Source: Mesorhizobium sp. Pch-S (GTDB taxonomy: Bacteria > Pseudomonadota > Alphaproteobacteria > Rhizobiales > Rhizobiaceae). Taken from it: a DNA stretch of 64,000 nucleotides. Numbering within the stretch: position 1 is the first letter of the stretch; every line of letters begins with the position of its first letter. The notes below the pieces were generated by a model. The model saw only the letters and a list, made by a program, of their open reading frames with translations. It did not search any database and was not told where the DNA came from. A program made the translations under genes and the position numbers. The DNA lies in contig NZ_CP029562.1 in NCBI RefSeq assembly GCF_004136315.1, positions 2,232,001 through 2,296,000 of the forward strand, given 5' to 3'. Below, one piece after another: positions 9,390-17,144 of this stretch.

Positions 9390-10243
9390 GCGGCAACCTC
9401 CTGGCGAGATTGGCCGGCAACAGCCTGAACGGCACGGGCAACGATCTCGCGGGCGGCATCAAGCCGATATGCGGACGAGCCCCGCACGTCGTCGATCGGC
9501 GCAAGCTGCGGCATCGGAGCGAAGGTCACGATGTCGACCAGCGAACCAGCGAGCGTCGTGCCGACAAGCGCCTGTTCGACATGCGGCAGCCGTGTCGCGA
9601 CAGCCGAGCATGCGCCGACGGCAATCGCCGCATGGCGGATGACCCTGTCCTCGACGATCAGCCGGACAGCCGCCATCGCGATAGAGATCACCAGATAGCG
9701 CCGGGCGCCCAGCTTGACGAAACCCGAGCTTCCGGCAGCCGCGGCCTTGGGCACGCGGATGGCGGTGACCAGTTCCTCCGGGCGACGTGCGGTGCGGCGA
9801 TTGCCAAGGATGAAATCGGCAAGCGGCAGATGGCGGACCCCATCGGCCGAGCGCAATTCCACCTCGGCGTCCAGCACCAGCAGCGCGGGGACACCGTCCG
9901 CGGCGGGCGACGCGTTGCAGAGATTGCCCGCAACCGACGCGACATTCTGGATCTGCGGCGACCCGACTTCGCGCGCGGCCTGTTTCAGCGCATCGAAGGC
10001 GGCAGGCAGTGGCTGGTGGATGATGTCCGTCCACGTTGTACGGGCGCCGATCGACCAGTGCGTGGCCTCCTCGACAAGGCCGCGCAGCGTGCCGATGCCG
10101 TTTATGTCGAGGATGTTCTCGCGGATGGGCCGGCTGCCCTGGGCAGGGTAGAAGTCGGTGCCGCCGGCAAGCACGCGCCACGATGTTTCGCCGAGCAGCG
10201 CGAGCGCTTCGTCGAGTGTGGCGGGTTTCGCGTAACGGATCAC
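9386..10243 (-). CDS. FAD-binding subunit of the molybdenum hydroxylase (CoxM/XdhB-like)
   Basis: About 285 aa from a GTG at 10243. A-G-G-T-D (about residue 27) and G-N-L-C-N-A-S-P-A-A-D (about 110-120) are the FAD-binding signatures of the CO dehydrogenase/xanthine dehydrogenase flavoprotein family. It passes electrons from the 2Fe-2S domains of the fused partner to an acceptor. I prefer GTG 10243, where the conserved I-R-Y-A-K-P start appears and G-G-A-A-G-G lies 7 nt upstream. An upstream in-frame GTG at 10312 would add 23 atypical residues and has no ribosome site. First gene of the six-gene operon; a small hairpin (10260-10273) lies in its leader. Confidence 0.88.
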   Translation of the reverse strand: MIRYAKPATLDEALALLGETSWRVLAGGTDFYPAQGSRPIRENILDINGIGTLRGLVEEATHWSIGARTTWTDIIHQPLPAAFDALKQAAREVGSPQIQNVASVAGNLCNASPAADGVPALLVLDAEVELRSADGVRHLPLADFILGNRRTARRPEELVTAIRVPKAAAAGSSGFVKLGARRYLVISIAMAAVRLIVEDRVIRHAAIAVGACSAVATRLPHVEQALVGTTLAGSLVDIVTFAPMPQLAPIDDVRGSSAYRLDAAREIVARAVQAVAGQSRQEVAA

Positions 10244-10346
10244 GCCTGCCTTCCCGGTTCCTCCCGAAGGAGGTTTTCTCCCCTGATTGGCGCGTGGTCC
10301 TTTCAGGCTCACACACCAGGATCGGCCGGTGCATCGCCGGCAAATT

Positions 10347-10362
10347 CATTCGTATGCAAATG
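10347..10362. promoter_or_regulatory. Inverted repeat overlapping the operon promoter; candidate MarR operator
   Basis: CATTCGTATGCAAATG pairs at 6 of 8 positions across its centre, with a perfect CATT/AATG outer part. It overlaps the -10 box of the minus-strand promoter at 10360-10387, where a bound repressor would block transcription. The MarR gene closing the operon is the obvious candidate ligand. Binding is inferred. Confidence 0.5.
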
Positions 10363-10387
10363 ATATCAGCCGCGCCGGCTTTGTCAA
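10360..10387 (-). promoter_or_regulatory. Sigma70-type promoter of the molybdenum hydroxylase operon
   Basis: Read on the minus strand: TTGACA at 10387-10382, a 16-nt spacer, then TATCAT at 10365-10360. The -35 box is perfect and the -10 matches five of six bases. It lies about 120 nt upstream of the preferred GTG of the FAD subunit and is the best promoter I see in the window. Confidence 0.65.
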
Positions 10388-10539
10388 AGCGAACGGTTTT
10401 CCGGACCCGCTTCCGCAGTCTCGCGCTTTAGAAGGTTGACGTGGGCGACCATCTGATCAAGTTTCTCCACCCCGGTCGTCAGGGGCGTGTTTCCAACACA
10501 CCCGAAGCGACCCTCTCCCGCATGTCGAAAGGGAACGCC

Positions 10540-11139
10540 ATGGCCGACGAAGCACTGATCGTTGTCGATCTGCAGAACGATTTCTGCCCGGGCGGCGCAC
10601 TTGCCGTGACCGGCGGCGACGAGATCGTGCCATTGGTCAACGACCTGATCCGCAATGCCGAGCATGTGGTGATGACGCAGGACTGGCATCCGGCCGGTCA
10701 TTCCAGCTTTGCATCGAGCCATACGGGCAAGCAGCCTTTCGAGATGATCGAGATGCCTTACGGCCCGCAGACCCTGTGGCCGGACCATTGCATCCAGGGC
10801 AGCCTCGGTTCCGATTTCCACTCCGGGCTGGCCTGGAGCAAAGCCGAGCTGATCATCCGCAAGGGCTTCCGCCCGGGAATCGACAGCTATTCGGCATTCT
10901 TCGAAAACGACCACACGACGCCGACCGGCCTCGCCGGCTACCTGCGTGAGCGCGGCATCGGCGCAATCACGCTGGTCGGCCTGGCGACGGATTTCTGCGT
11001 GGCTTTCTCGGCACTCGACGCGATCAAGCATGGCTTCGCAACGACGGTGCGTCTGGATGCCTGCCGGGGCATCAACCTGAATGGCTCGCTCGACGCGATG
11101 CTGGGCCGTATGCGCGACGCCGGCGTGGTGCTGGTCTAA
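10540..11139 (+). CDS. pncA: Nicotinamidase/pyrazinamidase
   Basis: A 199-aa isochorismatase-fold amidase that converts nicotinamide to nicotinate for NAD salvage. The catalytic triad is visible as Asp10 (V-V-D-L-Q-N-D-F), Lys108 (I-I-R-K-G-F) and Cys153 (A-T-D-F-C-V). The metal-binding motif D-W-H-P-A-G-H starts at residue 48. I chose ATG 10540, which has AAAGGGA five bases upstream; the open frame runs up to 10441 but the extra 33 residues are not family-like. It is divergent from the 6-hydroxynicotinate reductase-like operon. Because PncA makes nicotinate, this placement weakly supports a nicotinate-type substrate there, although pncA is a common housekeeping gene. Confidence 0.93.
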   Translation: MADEALIVVDLQNDFCPGGALAVTGGDEIVPLVNDLIRNAEHVVMTQDWHPAGHSSFASSHTGKQPFEMIEMPYGPQTLWPDHCIQGSLGSDFHSGLAWSKAELIIRKGFRPGIDSYSAFFENDHTTPTGLAGYLRERGIGAITLVGLATDFCVAFSALDAIKHGFATTVRLDACRGINLNGSLDAMLGRMRDAGVVLV

Positions 11140-11149
11140 GTTTGTTGGG

Positions 11150-11194
11150 GCGTGACCTTTTCCGGAAACCGGTTCCGGCTTTCCGGGATCACGC
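11150..11194. repeat. Dispersed intergenic palindrome (GCGTGA...TCACGC)
   Basis: An imperfect palindrome with outer arms GCGTGA/TCACGC and an inner GGAAACCGGTTCC core between pncA and the antiporter gene. It is related to the elements at 38051 and 49600 (CATGATC...CCGAAAAGT...ACTTTTCGG) and looks like a small intergenic repeat family. It has no T-tract, so it is not a clear terminator. Confidence 0.55.
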
Positions 11195-11215
11195 TTTAGG
11201 CGTTTGAGGGGCAGA

Positions 11216-12631
11216 GTGCATTTCAGGAAAATTCTGGCGGCCATTGCGCTGCTCTGCGGGAGCGCGTTTCCCGCTTTCGCTTCCGAGGGCTTGCCCGGCG
11301 CAACCATGTCGCTCTGGTGGGCACTGCCCTTTGCCGGTCTGCTGCTGTCGATCGCCAGTGGACCTCTGCTGTTTCCGCACCTCTGGGAACATCACTATGG
11401 CAAGATTGCAGCGATATGGGCCGCGCTGGTCGTTGGTCCGCTGGCGCTGGCTTTCGGGGCGGACCTTTCCTTCGGCGCCGTCCTGCACGCGCTGCTCACC
11501 GAATACATGTCCTTCATCATCCTGCTGTTTGCGCTGTTCACCATCGCGGGCGGCATTCTCGTTGCCGGCAACATCCACGGCACGCCGTGGACGAATGCCG
11601 GCCTGTTGCTGATCGGGGCGATCCTTGCCTCGGTGGTCGGCACCACTGGCGCCTCGATGATCATGATCCGGCCCGTCATCCGTGCCAACGACAACCGGCC
11701 GTTCAATGCGCACGTCGTCGTCTTCTTCATCTTCCTGGTCTCCAACATCGGCGGCTCGCTGACGCCGCTCGGCGACCCGCCACTGTTCGTCGGTTTCCTG
11801 CGCGGTGTCGACTTCTTCTGGACGACGACGAACCTGTGGCGCGAAACGCTGTTCGTCACCGTCCTGGTGCTGGCTGCCTTCCTGGTGCTGGACTTCGTGT
11901 TGCACTGGCGCGAGGCCGGCCAGCCGAAGATCAAGGACCCAACGCGGGATTCCAAGGTGCGCCTGCGCGGCCTGCCCAACCTGCCGCTGCTTGCCGGTGT
12001 GATCGCCGCGATCCTCGTCTCGGCTTCCTGGAAGCCCGGCATCGAGATCCCGGTGTTCGGCGTGACGCTGGAATTGCAGAACCTGGTGCGCGACGCCATC
12101 ATCCTTGCGCTCGCCTTCGTCTCGCTGGTGGTGTCGCGCAGCGAATACCGCAGGGCCAACGGCTTTGCCTGGGGACCGATCGCCGAGGTGGCAAAACTCT
12201 TTGCCGCGATCTTCATCTGCATCGTGCCGGTGATCGCCATTCTGAAGGCCGGCAACGATGGTGCCCTGGCACCCCTGGTTGCCCTGGTGACGGCTGCGGA
12301 CGGGACACCCAACGATCTCGCCTATTTCTGGCTGACCGGTGCGCTGTCTTCGTTCCTCGACAATGCGCCGACTTATCTCGTCTTCTTCGAGCTGGCCGGT
12401 GGCGACGCACGCCATCTGATGACGGAGCTTGCGACGACGCTGGCCGCGATCTCCGCAGGCGCCGTCTTCATGGGAGCCAACACCTATATCGGCAATGCAC
12501 CCAATTTCATGGTCTATGCCATTGCGCGCCACCAGGGCGTCAGGATGCCCGGATTCTTCGGCTATATGCTATGGTCGGGCGCAGTGCTGATCCCGACTTT
12601 CCTCATCGCCGGATTTGTCTTCTTCCGGTGA
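11216..12631 (+). CDS. NhaD-type sodium:proton antiporter (ArsB/NhaD superfamily)
   Basis: A polytopic inner-membrane protein of about 471 aa with roughly 11-12 hydrophobic segments. The N-terminus (K-I-L-A-A-I-A-L-L-C-G-S-A-F-P-A-F-A-S) resembles a signal sequence, as in many NhaD proteins. Superfamily motifs are N-I-G-G-S-L-T-P-L-G-D-P-P-L-F near the middle and S-S-F-L-D-N-A-P-T-Y near the end, where the Asp/Asn pair would handle cations. I prefer GTG 11216, with GAGGGG a few bases upstream; TTG 11204 is possible. It stands alone between pncA and a HAD phosphatase. A citrate- or anion-transporter role is a less likely alternative. Confidence 0.82.
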   Translation: MHFRKILAAIALLCGSAFPAFASEGLPGATMSLWWALPFAGLLLSIASGPLLFPHLWEHHYGKIAAIWAALVVGPLALAFGADLSFGAVLHALLTEYMSFIILLFALFTIAGGILVAGNIHGTPWTNAGLLLIGAILASVVGTTGASMIMIRPVIRANDNRPFNAHVVVFFIFLVSNIGGSLTPLGDPPLFVGFLRGVDFFWTTTNLWRETLFVTVLVLAAFLVLDFVLHWREAGQPKIKDPTRDSKVRLRGLPNLPLLAGVIAAILVSASWKPGIEIPVFGVTLELQNLVRDAIILALAFVSLVVSRSEYRRANGFAWGPIAEVAKLFAAIFICIVPVIAILKAGNDGALAPLVALVTAADGTPNDLAYFWLTGALSSFLDNAPTYLVFFELAGGDARHLMTELATTLAAISAGAVFMGANTYIGNAPNFMVYAIARHQGVRMPGFFGYMLWSGAVLIPTFLIAGFVFFR

Positions 12632-12704
12632 AGGCCTTAGACCGCAGCAGGCGGCATTGTCACGTCGCCTCAAACCTATAGAAAGAACGGCGAAAGGATA
12701 ACCG

Positions 12705-13337
12705 ATGACGCCAAAAGCCGTTTTCTGGGACATGGATGGAACGCTCGTGGACAGCGAGCCGCTGCACGATGCCGCCCTGGTTTCGGCCATGCGGAGCGTC
12801 GGCCTTGAGGCGCCTGCCGACCTGCATGAGCGTGTGCTCGGCAAGACTGCCGCTTTTGTCTACGACATGATGCGCGATGAATTCGGCCTGACGCTGCCGT
12901 TCGATGAGTGGATCGCGCTCAAATATGACTACTACATGGCCAATGTCGCCGGCCTGCAGCCGCGACCGGGCGCAATCGAAATCTACCAGGAGCTAAGAGC
13001 GCTCGGCGTGCCCCAGGCGGTGGTTTCGAATTCCGACCGGCTGATCGTCGATGCCAATCTCGGCGCGGTCGGTCTTTCGCATGCCGGCATGAAGACCGTG
13101 AGCCGCAACGACGTGCGTGAAGGCAAGCCGCATCCCGAGCCATTCCTGCGCGCGGCCTGGCTGTTCGATGTCGCCCCCGGAGAAGCGGTCGCGATCGACG
13201 ACAGTGTCACCGGTGCGATGTCCGGCCTCGCCGCCGGCATGAAGACGATCTTCTGGCCGGAAAGGCCGATGCCCGGCCCCGACGGCGCGGTCGTCATCGA
13301 CACCGAGGACGAATTGCGCGCCCAATTGGGGCTTTAG
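12705..13337 (+). CDS. HAD superfamily hydrolase (subfamily IA phosphatase)
   Basis: A 210-aa phosphohydrolase. Motif I is D-M-D-G-T (nucleophile Asp9, acid Asp11), motif II S-N-S-D, motif III the Lys in G-K-P-H-P-E-P, and motif IV I-D-D-S. The helical cap lies between about residues 16 and 85, as in beta-phosphoglucomutase-like and sugar phosphatases. ATG 12705 has AAAGGA upstream. The substrate cannot be named. It is convergent with the class II aldolase gene; a sugar-phosphate link would be plausible but is not shown. Confidence 0.88.
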   Translation: MTPKAVFWDMDGTLVDSEPLHDAALVSAMRSVGLEAPADLHERVLGKTAAFVYDMMRDEFGLTLPFDEWIALKYDYYMANVAGLQPRPGAIEIYQELRALGVPQAVVSNSDRLIVDANLGAVGLSHAGMKTVSRNDVREGKPHPEPFLRAAWLFDVAPGEAVAIDDSVTGAMSGLAAGMKTIFWPERPMPGPDGAVVIDTEDELRAQLGL

Positions 13338-13369
13338 AGCACCAATCGGATAGAGCGCGCTCCGCTCGC

Positions 13370-14137
13370 TCAGCTGCGATAGACGGGTTCCTGCTCGTCG
13401 AGGATCGCCTTCAACTCGGCCAGATGCCGATCCGCCTGGCCGGGATAGTCGTCCATCTCCGATGCCGTCTTCTCGGCGATCTCGTCGGAAAGCACCCGCA
13501 GCGGCCGGCCGGTCCACAGGGCCTTGATGTAGGTTTCGGCGGCGCGCTCGAAATAGAACATGCGGTTGAAGGCGTCCGCCACACTGTCGCCGATGACCAG
13601 CACGCCGTGATTGCCCATGATCATGACCTTGTGCTTGGGATTGGCAAGCAGTTGCGAACAGCGCTCGCCCTCTTCCTCGAAAGCAAGTCCGCCATAGTGC
13701 TCGTCGACGACAGTGCGATTGAAGAAGGCAGCCGAGTTCTGGTCGATCGGCGGCAAGGTGGAGTCGGCCAGCGACGCCAGCACGGTGGCATGGATCGAAT
13801 GCACATGCATGACGCAACGTGCGTGCGGGACATTGCGATGGATGGCGCCATGCAGGCCCCAGGCGGTCGGGTCCGGCGCATTGGGGCCCTTCAGCGTCTC
13901 CGGGTCATTGGCGTCGATCAGGATGAGGTCGCTCGCCTTGACGCGCGAGAAGTGCACCTGGTTCGGGTTCATCAGGAAGCGGGTACCGTCCTCGTTGACC
14001 GCCAATGAGAAATGATTGGCCACGGCTTCATGCATGTTGAGCCGCGCGGTCCAGCGGAAGGCGCAGGCCAGATCGACCCGCTCGTCGTAGAATGGCAGGT
14101 TGGTCAGCGGTTCCTTCTGCAGGCGTGCCAGGCTCAT
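13370..14137 (-). CDS. Class II aldolase/adducin family protein
   Basis: A 255-aa member of the fuculose-phosphate aldolase/adducin family. The zinc-binding H-x-H is in C-V-M-H-V-H-S-I-H (about residues 108-116) and a third His is in M-G-N-H-G-V-L-V. N-H-F-S (about 41-44) is the usual substrate loop. ATG 14137 is preceded by GGAGAAGACC. Many rhizobial homologues lack a known substrate; decarboxylase and aldolase activities both occur in the family. No sugar kinase or isomerase neighbours define a pathway. Confidence 0.88.
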   Translation of the reverse strand: MSLARLQKEPLTNLPFYDERVDLACAFRWTARLNMHEAVANHFSLAVNEDGTRFLMNPNQVHFSRVKASDLILIDANDPETLKGPNAPDPTAWGLHGAIHRNVPHARCVMHVHSIHATVLASLADSTLPPIDQNSAAFFNRTVVDEHYGGLAFEEEGERCSQLLANPKHKVMIMGNHGVLVIGDSVADAFNRMFYFERAAETYIKALWTGRPLRVLSDEIAEKTASEMDDYPGQADRHLAELKAILDEQEPVYRS

Positions 14138-14219
14138 GGTCTTCTCCTCGGTTTTGAGAGGAGCATGACGCGCGCCTGACGTGACGGCAACTGGAAACAG
14201 CTGATCCAGATTTGCGCGA

Positions 14220-14660
14220 TCAGGTCGGGAACTGCGAGATACCCAGGAGCAGGAAGCCGGCTCCTATCAGCAGGCAGAGCGGCGAATAGAAGCTTTGGTC
14301 AAGCCGCGCGAAAGGTTGCTCCGGCGCCTGGCGGCGCCACCAGGAGGTGAAGCCGAGCACACCACGGCCAAGGAAAACCAGGGCGATCATCACCGACGTG
14401 GCGGCAAGGCCCTGCTGCGGAAACGGCGTCGCGAAAACGCCCATGAGCGCCAGCGGCCACAGGGTCGCCAGAACCAGGCAGGCTGCAACGGCAAAACAGG
14501 CGAAGGTCGAAGGCATCTCGGTGACGCCACGCGTTCCGACGACCGCCCGGGCGCAGGAGGCGGCATCACGGCCGGGCCAGATGCCGCCAATGCCCCAGTA
14601 GACGTGCAGCGAGGTGATCACGAGCAGGATTGCGGAGAGCGCGAAGGCGAGGACGATCAT
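14220..14660 (-). CDS. DUF3995 domain-containing membrane protein
   Basis: A 146-aa small integral membrane protein with four hydrophobic segments (about residues 2-22, 48-72, 78-98 and 128-144). V-I-T-S-L-H-V-Y-W-G-I-G-G near the N-terminus, with its His-Tyr-Trp-Gly, is the DUF3995 signature. Function unknown. The start ATG 14660 is chosen from the family start; the ribosome site is weak. It lies 40 bp downstream of the GST gene on the same strand and is probably cotranscribed with it. Confidence 0.75.
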   Translation of the reverse strand: MIVLAFALSAILLVITSLHVYWGIGGIWPGRDAASCARAVVGTRGVTEMPSTFACFAVAACLVLATLWPLALMGVFATPFPQQGLAATSVMIALVFLGRGVLGFTSWWRRQAPEQPFARLDQSFYSPLCLLIGAGFLLLGISQFPT

Positions 14661-14700
14661 AACGGTTTGCTCGAATGGGGCGATGAATTGAGCCAGCCGG

Positions 14701-15303
14701 CTATTGCAGGCCGCAAACGGCTTGCGACCGTGTCCGGGCTGGCCGCTCCAGCACACGGTCCATGTAGGCGTTGACGTTGTCGGACGCGATCGGGAACTTG
14801 CCGGCACGGGCCCAGGCGCCCATGTCGCCCAGCAGCACGTCGACAGCCGAGAACCGGTCGCCCAGTGCAAATTGTTTCTCGCCCAGGCGACGATCCAGCG
14901 CCTTCACCTCGGAACCGAAGTCATAGGCCGCGGCGGGGCCTACATCGACGCGTATCTCTTTTGGCAGGATGAAGCGGTGGCGCAGCTTGTTCCACAGCGG
15001 TGCCTCGAACTCCGACTGCGCGAAATGCATCCAGGAATCCATCTCGGCGCGCCCGGCCACCCCTGCATTGGCGCCCATGCCCTTGTCCGCGTGCTTGTCG
15101 GCCAGATAGACGCAGATCGCTGCGGAGTCGGTAACGGTCAGATCGTCGTCAACCAGGATCGGTACCTTGCCGGACGGGTTCAGCGCATAGGCTTCCGACG
15201 AACGCAGCTTCACCGGAACGAACTCATAGGGTTCGCCGAGCTCTTCCAGCATCCAAACCACCCGGGAGACCCGCGATCCATTTGATCCGAAAGCCTTGTA
15301 CAT
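14701..15303 (-). CDS. Glutathione S-transferase family protein
   Basis: A 200-aa GST. The N-terminal thioredoxin fold has S-N-G-S-R-V-S-R-V-V-W-M-L-E-E (residues 5-19), G-K-V-P-I-L (cis-Pro) and T-D-S-A-A-I-C-V-Y-L. The C-terminal helical domain carries L-G-D-R-F-S-A-V-D-V-L-L-G-D (N-capping box). ATG 15303 is used because GGAGG lies nine bases upstream; an earlier in-frame start adds six residues. Cytosolic, substrate unknown. It is one of three GST genes in the window, the others being at 18542 and 41644. Confidence 0.88.
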   Translation of the reverse strand: MYKAFGSNGSRVSRVVWMLEELGEPYEFVPVKLRSSEAYALNPSGKVPILVDDDLTVTDSAAICVYLADKHADKGMGANAGVAGRAEMDSWMHFAQSEFEAPLWNKLRHRFILPKEIRVDVGPAAAYDFGSEVKALDRRLGEKQFALGDRFSAVDVLLGDMGAWARAGKFPIASDNVNAYMDRVLERPARTRSQAVCGLQ

Positions 15304-15359
15304 GCCGCCACCTCCATCCATCGCGTTCTAGACCATCGTGGGCATCTACCCAAGCAGGC

Positions 15360-15953
15360 TCAAACGATGGTGTCGAAGAGCCGCAGGATCCACCAGGCCT
15401 GATAGAGCAGAGTGAAGATGATGAAAGCGAGGTGGAAACGCCGGCTGGTCGTATAGATGGCAATGGCGCACAGGATGACGAACAGCGGCGTGCGGATCAG
15501 ATATTCGTGGCCGAAATGGGCGAAATGCTCTTTGCCTTTCAGCAGAGTGTCGACGACATCGAGCAGGTAGGTCGCCGCCAGCAGGCCGAAAAACCAGTTC
15601 CGGCGCGCAAAGAAATAGTCTTCGTAGCTTTGGTAGTCCTGCATCGAATCGGGAAACAGGAAGGCGCACAGCAAATAGAGCGTCACCGAATAGCCGATGA
15701 TGAAGAGATACTTGCCGAAGGTCCAGTTGGCGACCTCGAAGAGACCGAACTGCCACCACCAGAAATGCACCAGCGTCAGCAGCAGTGACGCCACCCAGGC
15801 CAGATGCACCGGATAGAGCCTGTAGGCCTTGGGGTGCTGGATGATACGGGCGACCCCGGACAACAGACGCGTCACGCCGAGACCGATCACCATGCCCATG
15901 ACAATGCGCAGATGCGGAAAGACGTCGTGCGCCTGGGATAACGGCTGCTCCAT
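15360..15953 (-). CDS. Conserved hypothetical integral membrane protein
   Basis: A 197-aa protein with about six hydrophobic segments and many aromatic residues (for example F-W-W-W-Q-F-G and F-F-A-R-R-N-W-F-F-G). I do not recognise a named family. ATG 15953 follows a GGGGTGA sequence; a TTG immediately upstream is less likely. It sits between the GST and GFA genes on the same strand with short gaps (56 and 23 bp), so a loose operon is possible. Confidence 0.65.
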   Translation of the reverse strand: MEQPLSQAHDVFPHLRIVMGMVIGLGVTRLLSGVARIIQHPKAYRLYPVHLAWVASLLLTLVHFWWWQFGLFEVANWTFGKYLFIIGYSVTLYLLCAFLFPDSMQDYQSYEDYFFARRNWFFGLLAATYLLDVVDTLLKGKEHFAHFGHEYLIRTPLFVILCAIAIYTTSRRFHLAFIIFTLLYQAWWILRLFDTIV

Positions 15954-15976
15954 CAAGGTTCACCCCGTGCCGCGCG

Positions 15977-16333
15977 TTAACGGTCGCGCCCGTTGAACTT
16001 CTGCGGCGTCAGCGCGTCGGGTTCGACCCCTTCGAGGCAGCGTGCGTTGATGGCAACCGATGCCGTACCGTCAGGCTTGGTTCCGCGGGCGAAGGATTCG
16101 ATGCCGCAGACCCGGCAGAACAGGTGATGGATGACATGCTTGTTGAAGAGGTAGTCGGTCAGCACATCCTCACCCGAAAGCAGGGTGAAGTTCTCTGCCG
16201 GGGCGAAAGTCAGGATGCTGCCCAACCTGCCGCAGCGTGAGCAATTGCAGGATACCGTGTGGTCGAGATCGACGGTCGCCTCATATTTCACAGCGCCGCA
16301 GTGACAACTGCCATTGTATGTCTTCATCGCCAT
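15977..16333 (-). CDS. GFA family zinc protein (glutathione-dependent formaldehyde-activating-like)
   Basis: A 118-aa protein with the GFA/CENP-V fold. Zinc ligands are visible as C-H-C-G-A-V near the start, C-N-C-S-R-C-G in the middle and C-R-V-C-G. Family members bind zinc and some bind glutathione; a formaldehyde role is documented only for a few. ATG 16333 has AGGGG seven bases upstream; a longer open frame upstream is low-complexity and rejected. It is 22 bp downstream of the DUF1272 gene, also a small zinc protein, and probably cotranscribed. Confidence 0.85.
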   Translation of the reverse strand: MAMKTYNGSCHCGAVKYEATVDLDHTVSCNCSRCGRLGSILTFAPAENFTLLSGEDVLTDYLFNKHVIHHLFCRVCGIESFARGTKPDGTASVAINARCLEGVEPDALTPQKFNGRDR

Positions 16334-16355
16334 GTGGAACCCCTCGTGTCTGTGC

Positions 16356-16613
16356 TCAGGCCGCGTCGGCGCGAGGCGTGCAGCCTTCCGCCTTGAACAC
16401 GCGCCTGGTCGATGCCGGGTATTTCTGCAGGAGTGCCGCCGGCCGGATCGGCCGCACCGAGAAATTGCCGCCGCAGTTCGGGCAGACACCCTTCAGCACC
16501 GTCTCGACGCAATCCGCGCAGAAGGTGCATTCGAAGGTGCAGATCATCGCGTCGGTGGCGTCGGGTGGCAAATTCCTGTCGCAGCATTCGCATCCGGGGC
16601 GCAGTTCGAGCAT
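16356..16613 (-). CDS. DUF1272 domain-containing small zinc-binding protein
   Basis: An 85-aa protein starting M-L-E-L-R-P-G-C-E-C-C-D. Cysteine pairs C-E-C-C, C-T-F-E-C-T-F-C-A-D-C and C-P-N-C-G-G make a compact zinc ribbon, the DUF1272 signature. Function unknown. It is the first gene of the short minus-strand group leading to the GFA protein and diverges from the NodF-like gene across 266 bp. Confidence 0.85.
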   Translation of the reverse strand: MLELRPGCECCDRNLPPDATDAMICTFECTFCADCVETVLKGVCPNCGGNFSVRPIRPAALLQKYPASTRRVFKAEGCTPRADAA

Positions 16614-16725
16614 TTCGTTCTCCCGATCATCGGATATCAGCGGCTGAAGCCAGTCTTTCCCCTTTGTCGTGGAAAGTTAGCGATCCTGCAAGTTAAGTAT
16701 CGAGAGGCTTTGTCCATATCGGTTG

Positions 16726-16754
16726 TTGCCTCGCCGGGTTTCGGTTCCTATAGA
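16726..16754 (+). promoter_or_regulatory. Candidate promoter of the NodFE-like operon
   Basis: TTGCCT (16726-16731), a 17-nt spacer, then TATAGA (16749-16754). Two hairpins follow in the leader: GGCGGC/GCCGCC at 16758-16775 and GAGGCGTC/GACGCCTC at 16825-16842. I could not find a nod box (repeated ATC-N9-GAT halves) in 16614-16879. Confidence 0.35.
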
Positions 16755-16879
16755 GGAGGCGGCCTTGATGCCGCCACAACGGGCGGCTCTACGCGGCATG
16801 CATCCGTCAGGAGCAACGAGAACAGAGGCGTCGAGACGCCTCCCAGGCACGAAATGCGGATTTGGGGGAAGGACTTCGA

Positions 16880-17134
16880 ATGGCTGACGAATTGGCAAAC
16901 GAGATCATCGCTAAGATCAAGGCTCACGCCGAGCCTGGCGGCGAGGAGATCACGACCAATACCGAGCTGACGGCGCTCGGCATCCATTCGCTCGAGCTTA
17001 CCGAAATCATCTTCGACCTCGAGGAAGCCTACGGCATCGAAATCGAGATGAACACGGTCGATGCCTGGAGCAACCTCAAGAATGTCGGCGACATGGTCGA
17101 GGCGGTTCGCGCGCTGATCGTGAAGAAAGCCTGA
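16880..17134 (+). CDS. NodF-like acyl carrier protein
   Basis: An 84-aa ACP. Ser37 in L-G-I-H-S-L-E-L would carry the 4'-phosphopantetheine; most ACPs, and NodF as I recall it, have Asp before this Ser, here it is His36. The second half, with [12 protein letters not shown] and [10 protein letters not shown], closely resembles the nodulation ACP NodF and is unlike housekeeping AcpP or AcpXL. ATG 16880 follows GGAAGGA. It lies 10 bp before the NodE-like ketosynthase, the same order as nodFE in rhizobia. In nodulating rhizobia this pair makes polyunsaturated fatty acids for Nod factor; here no other nod gene is nearby, so the product is unknown. Confidence 0.85.
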   Translation: MADELANEIIAKIKAHAEPGGEEITTNTELTALGIHSLELTEIIFDLEEAYGIEIEMNTVDAWSNLKNVGDMVEAVRALIVKKA

Positions 17135-17144
17135 CCGAGGCTCC

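Noticed and set aside
6687..9428. A 913-codon plus-strand open frame across the molybdenum hydroxylase gene
   Set aside because: It is a shadow of the fused hydroxylase on the other strand, with no family-like sequence.
10244..10312. N-terminal extension of the FAD subunit from GTG 10312
   Set aside because: The extra 23 residues are atypical for the family, contain a small hairpin at the DNA level and lack a ribosome site; GTG 10243 fits better.
16614..16879. A nod box upstream of the NodF-like gene
   Set aside because: I looked for repeated ATC-N9-GAT halves and found none; only ordinary promoter-like boxes and two hairpins.
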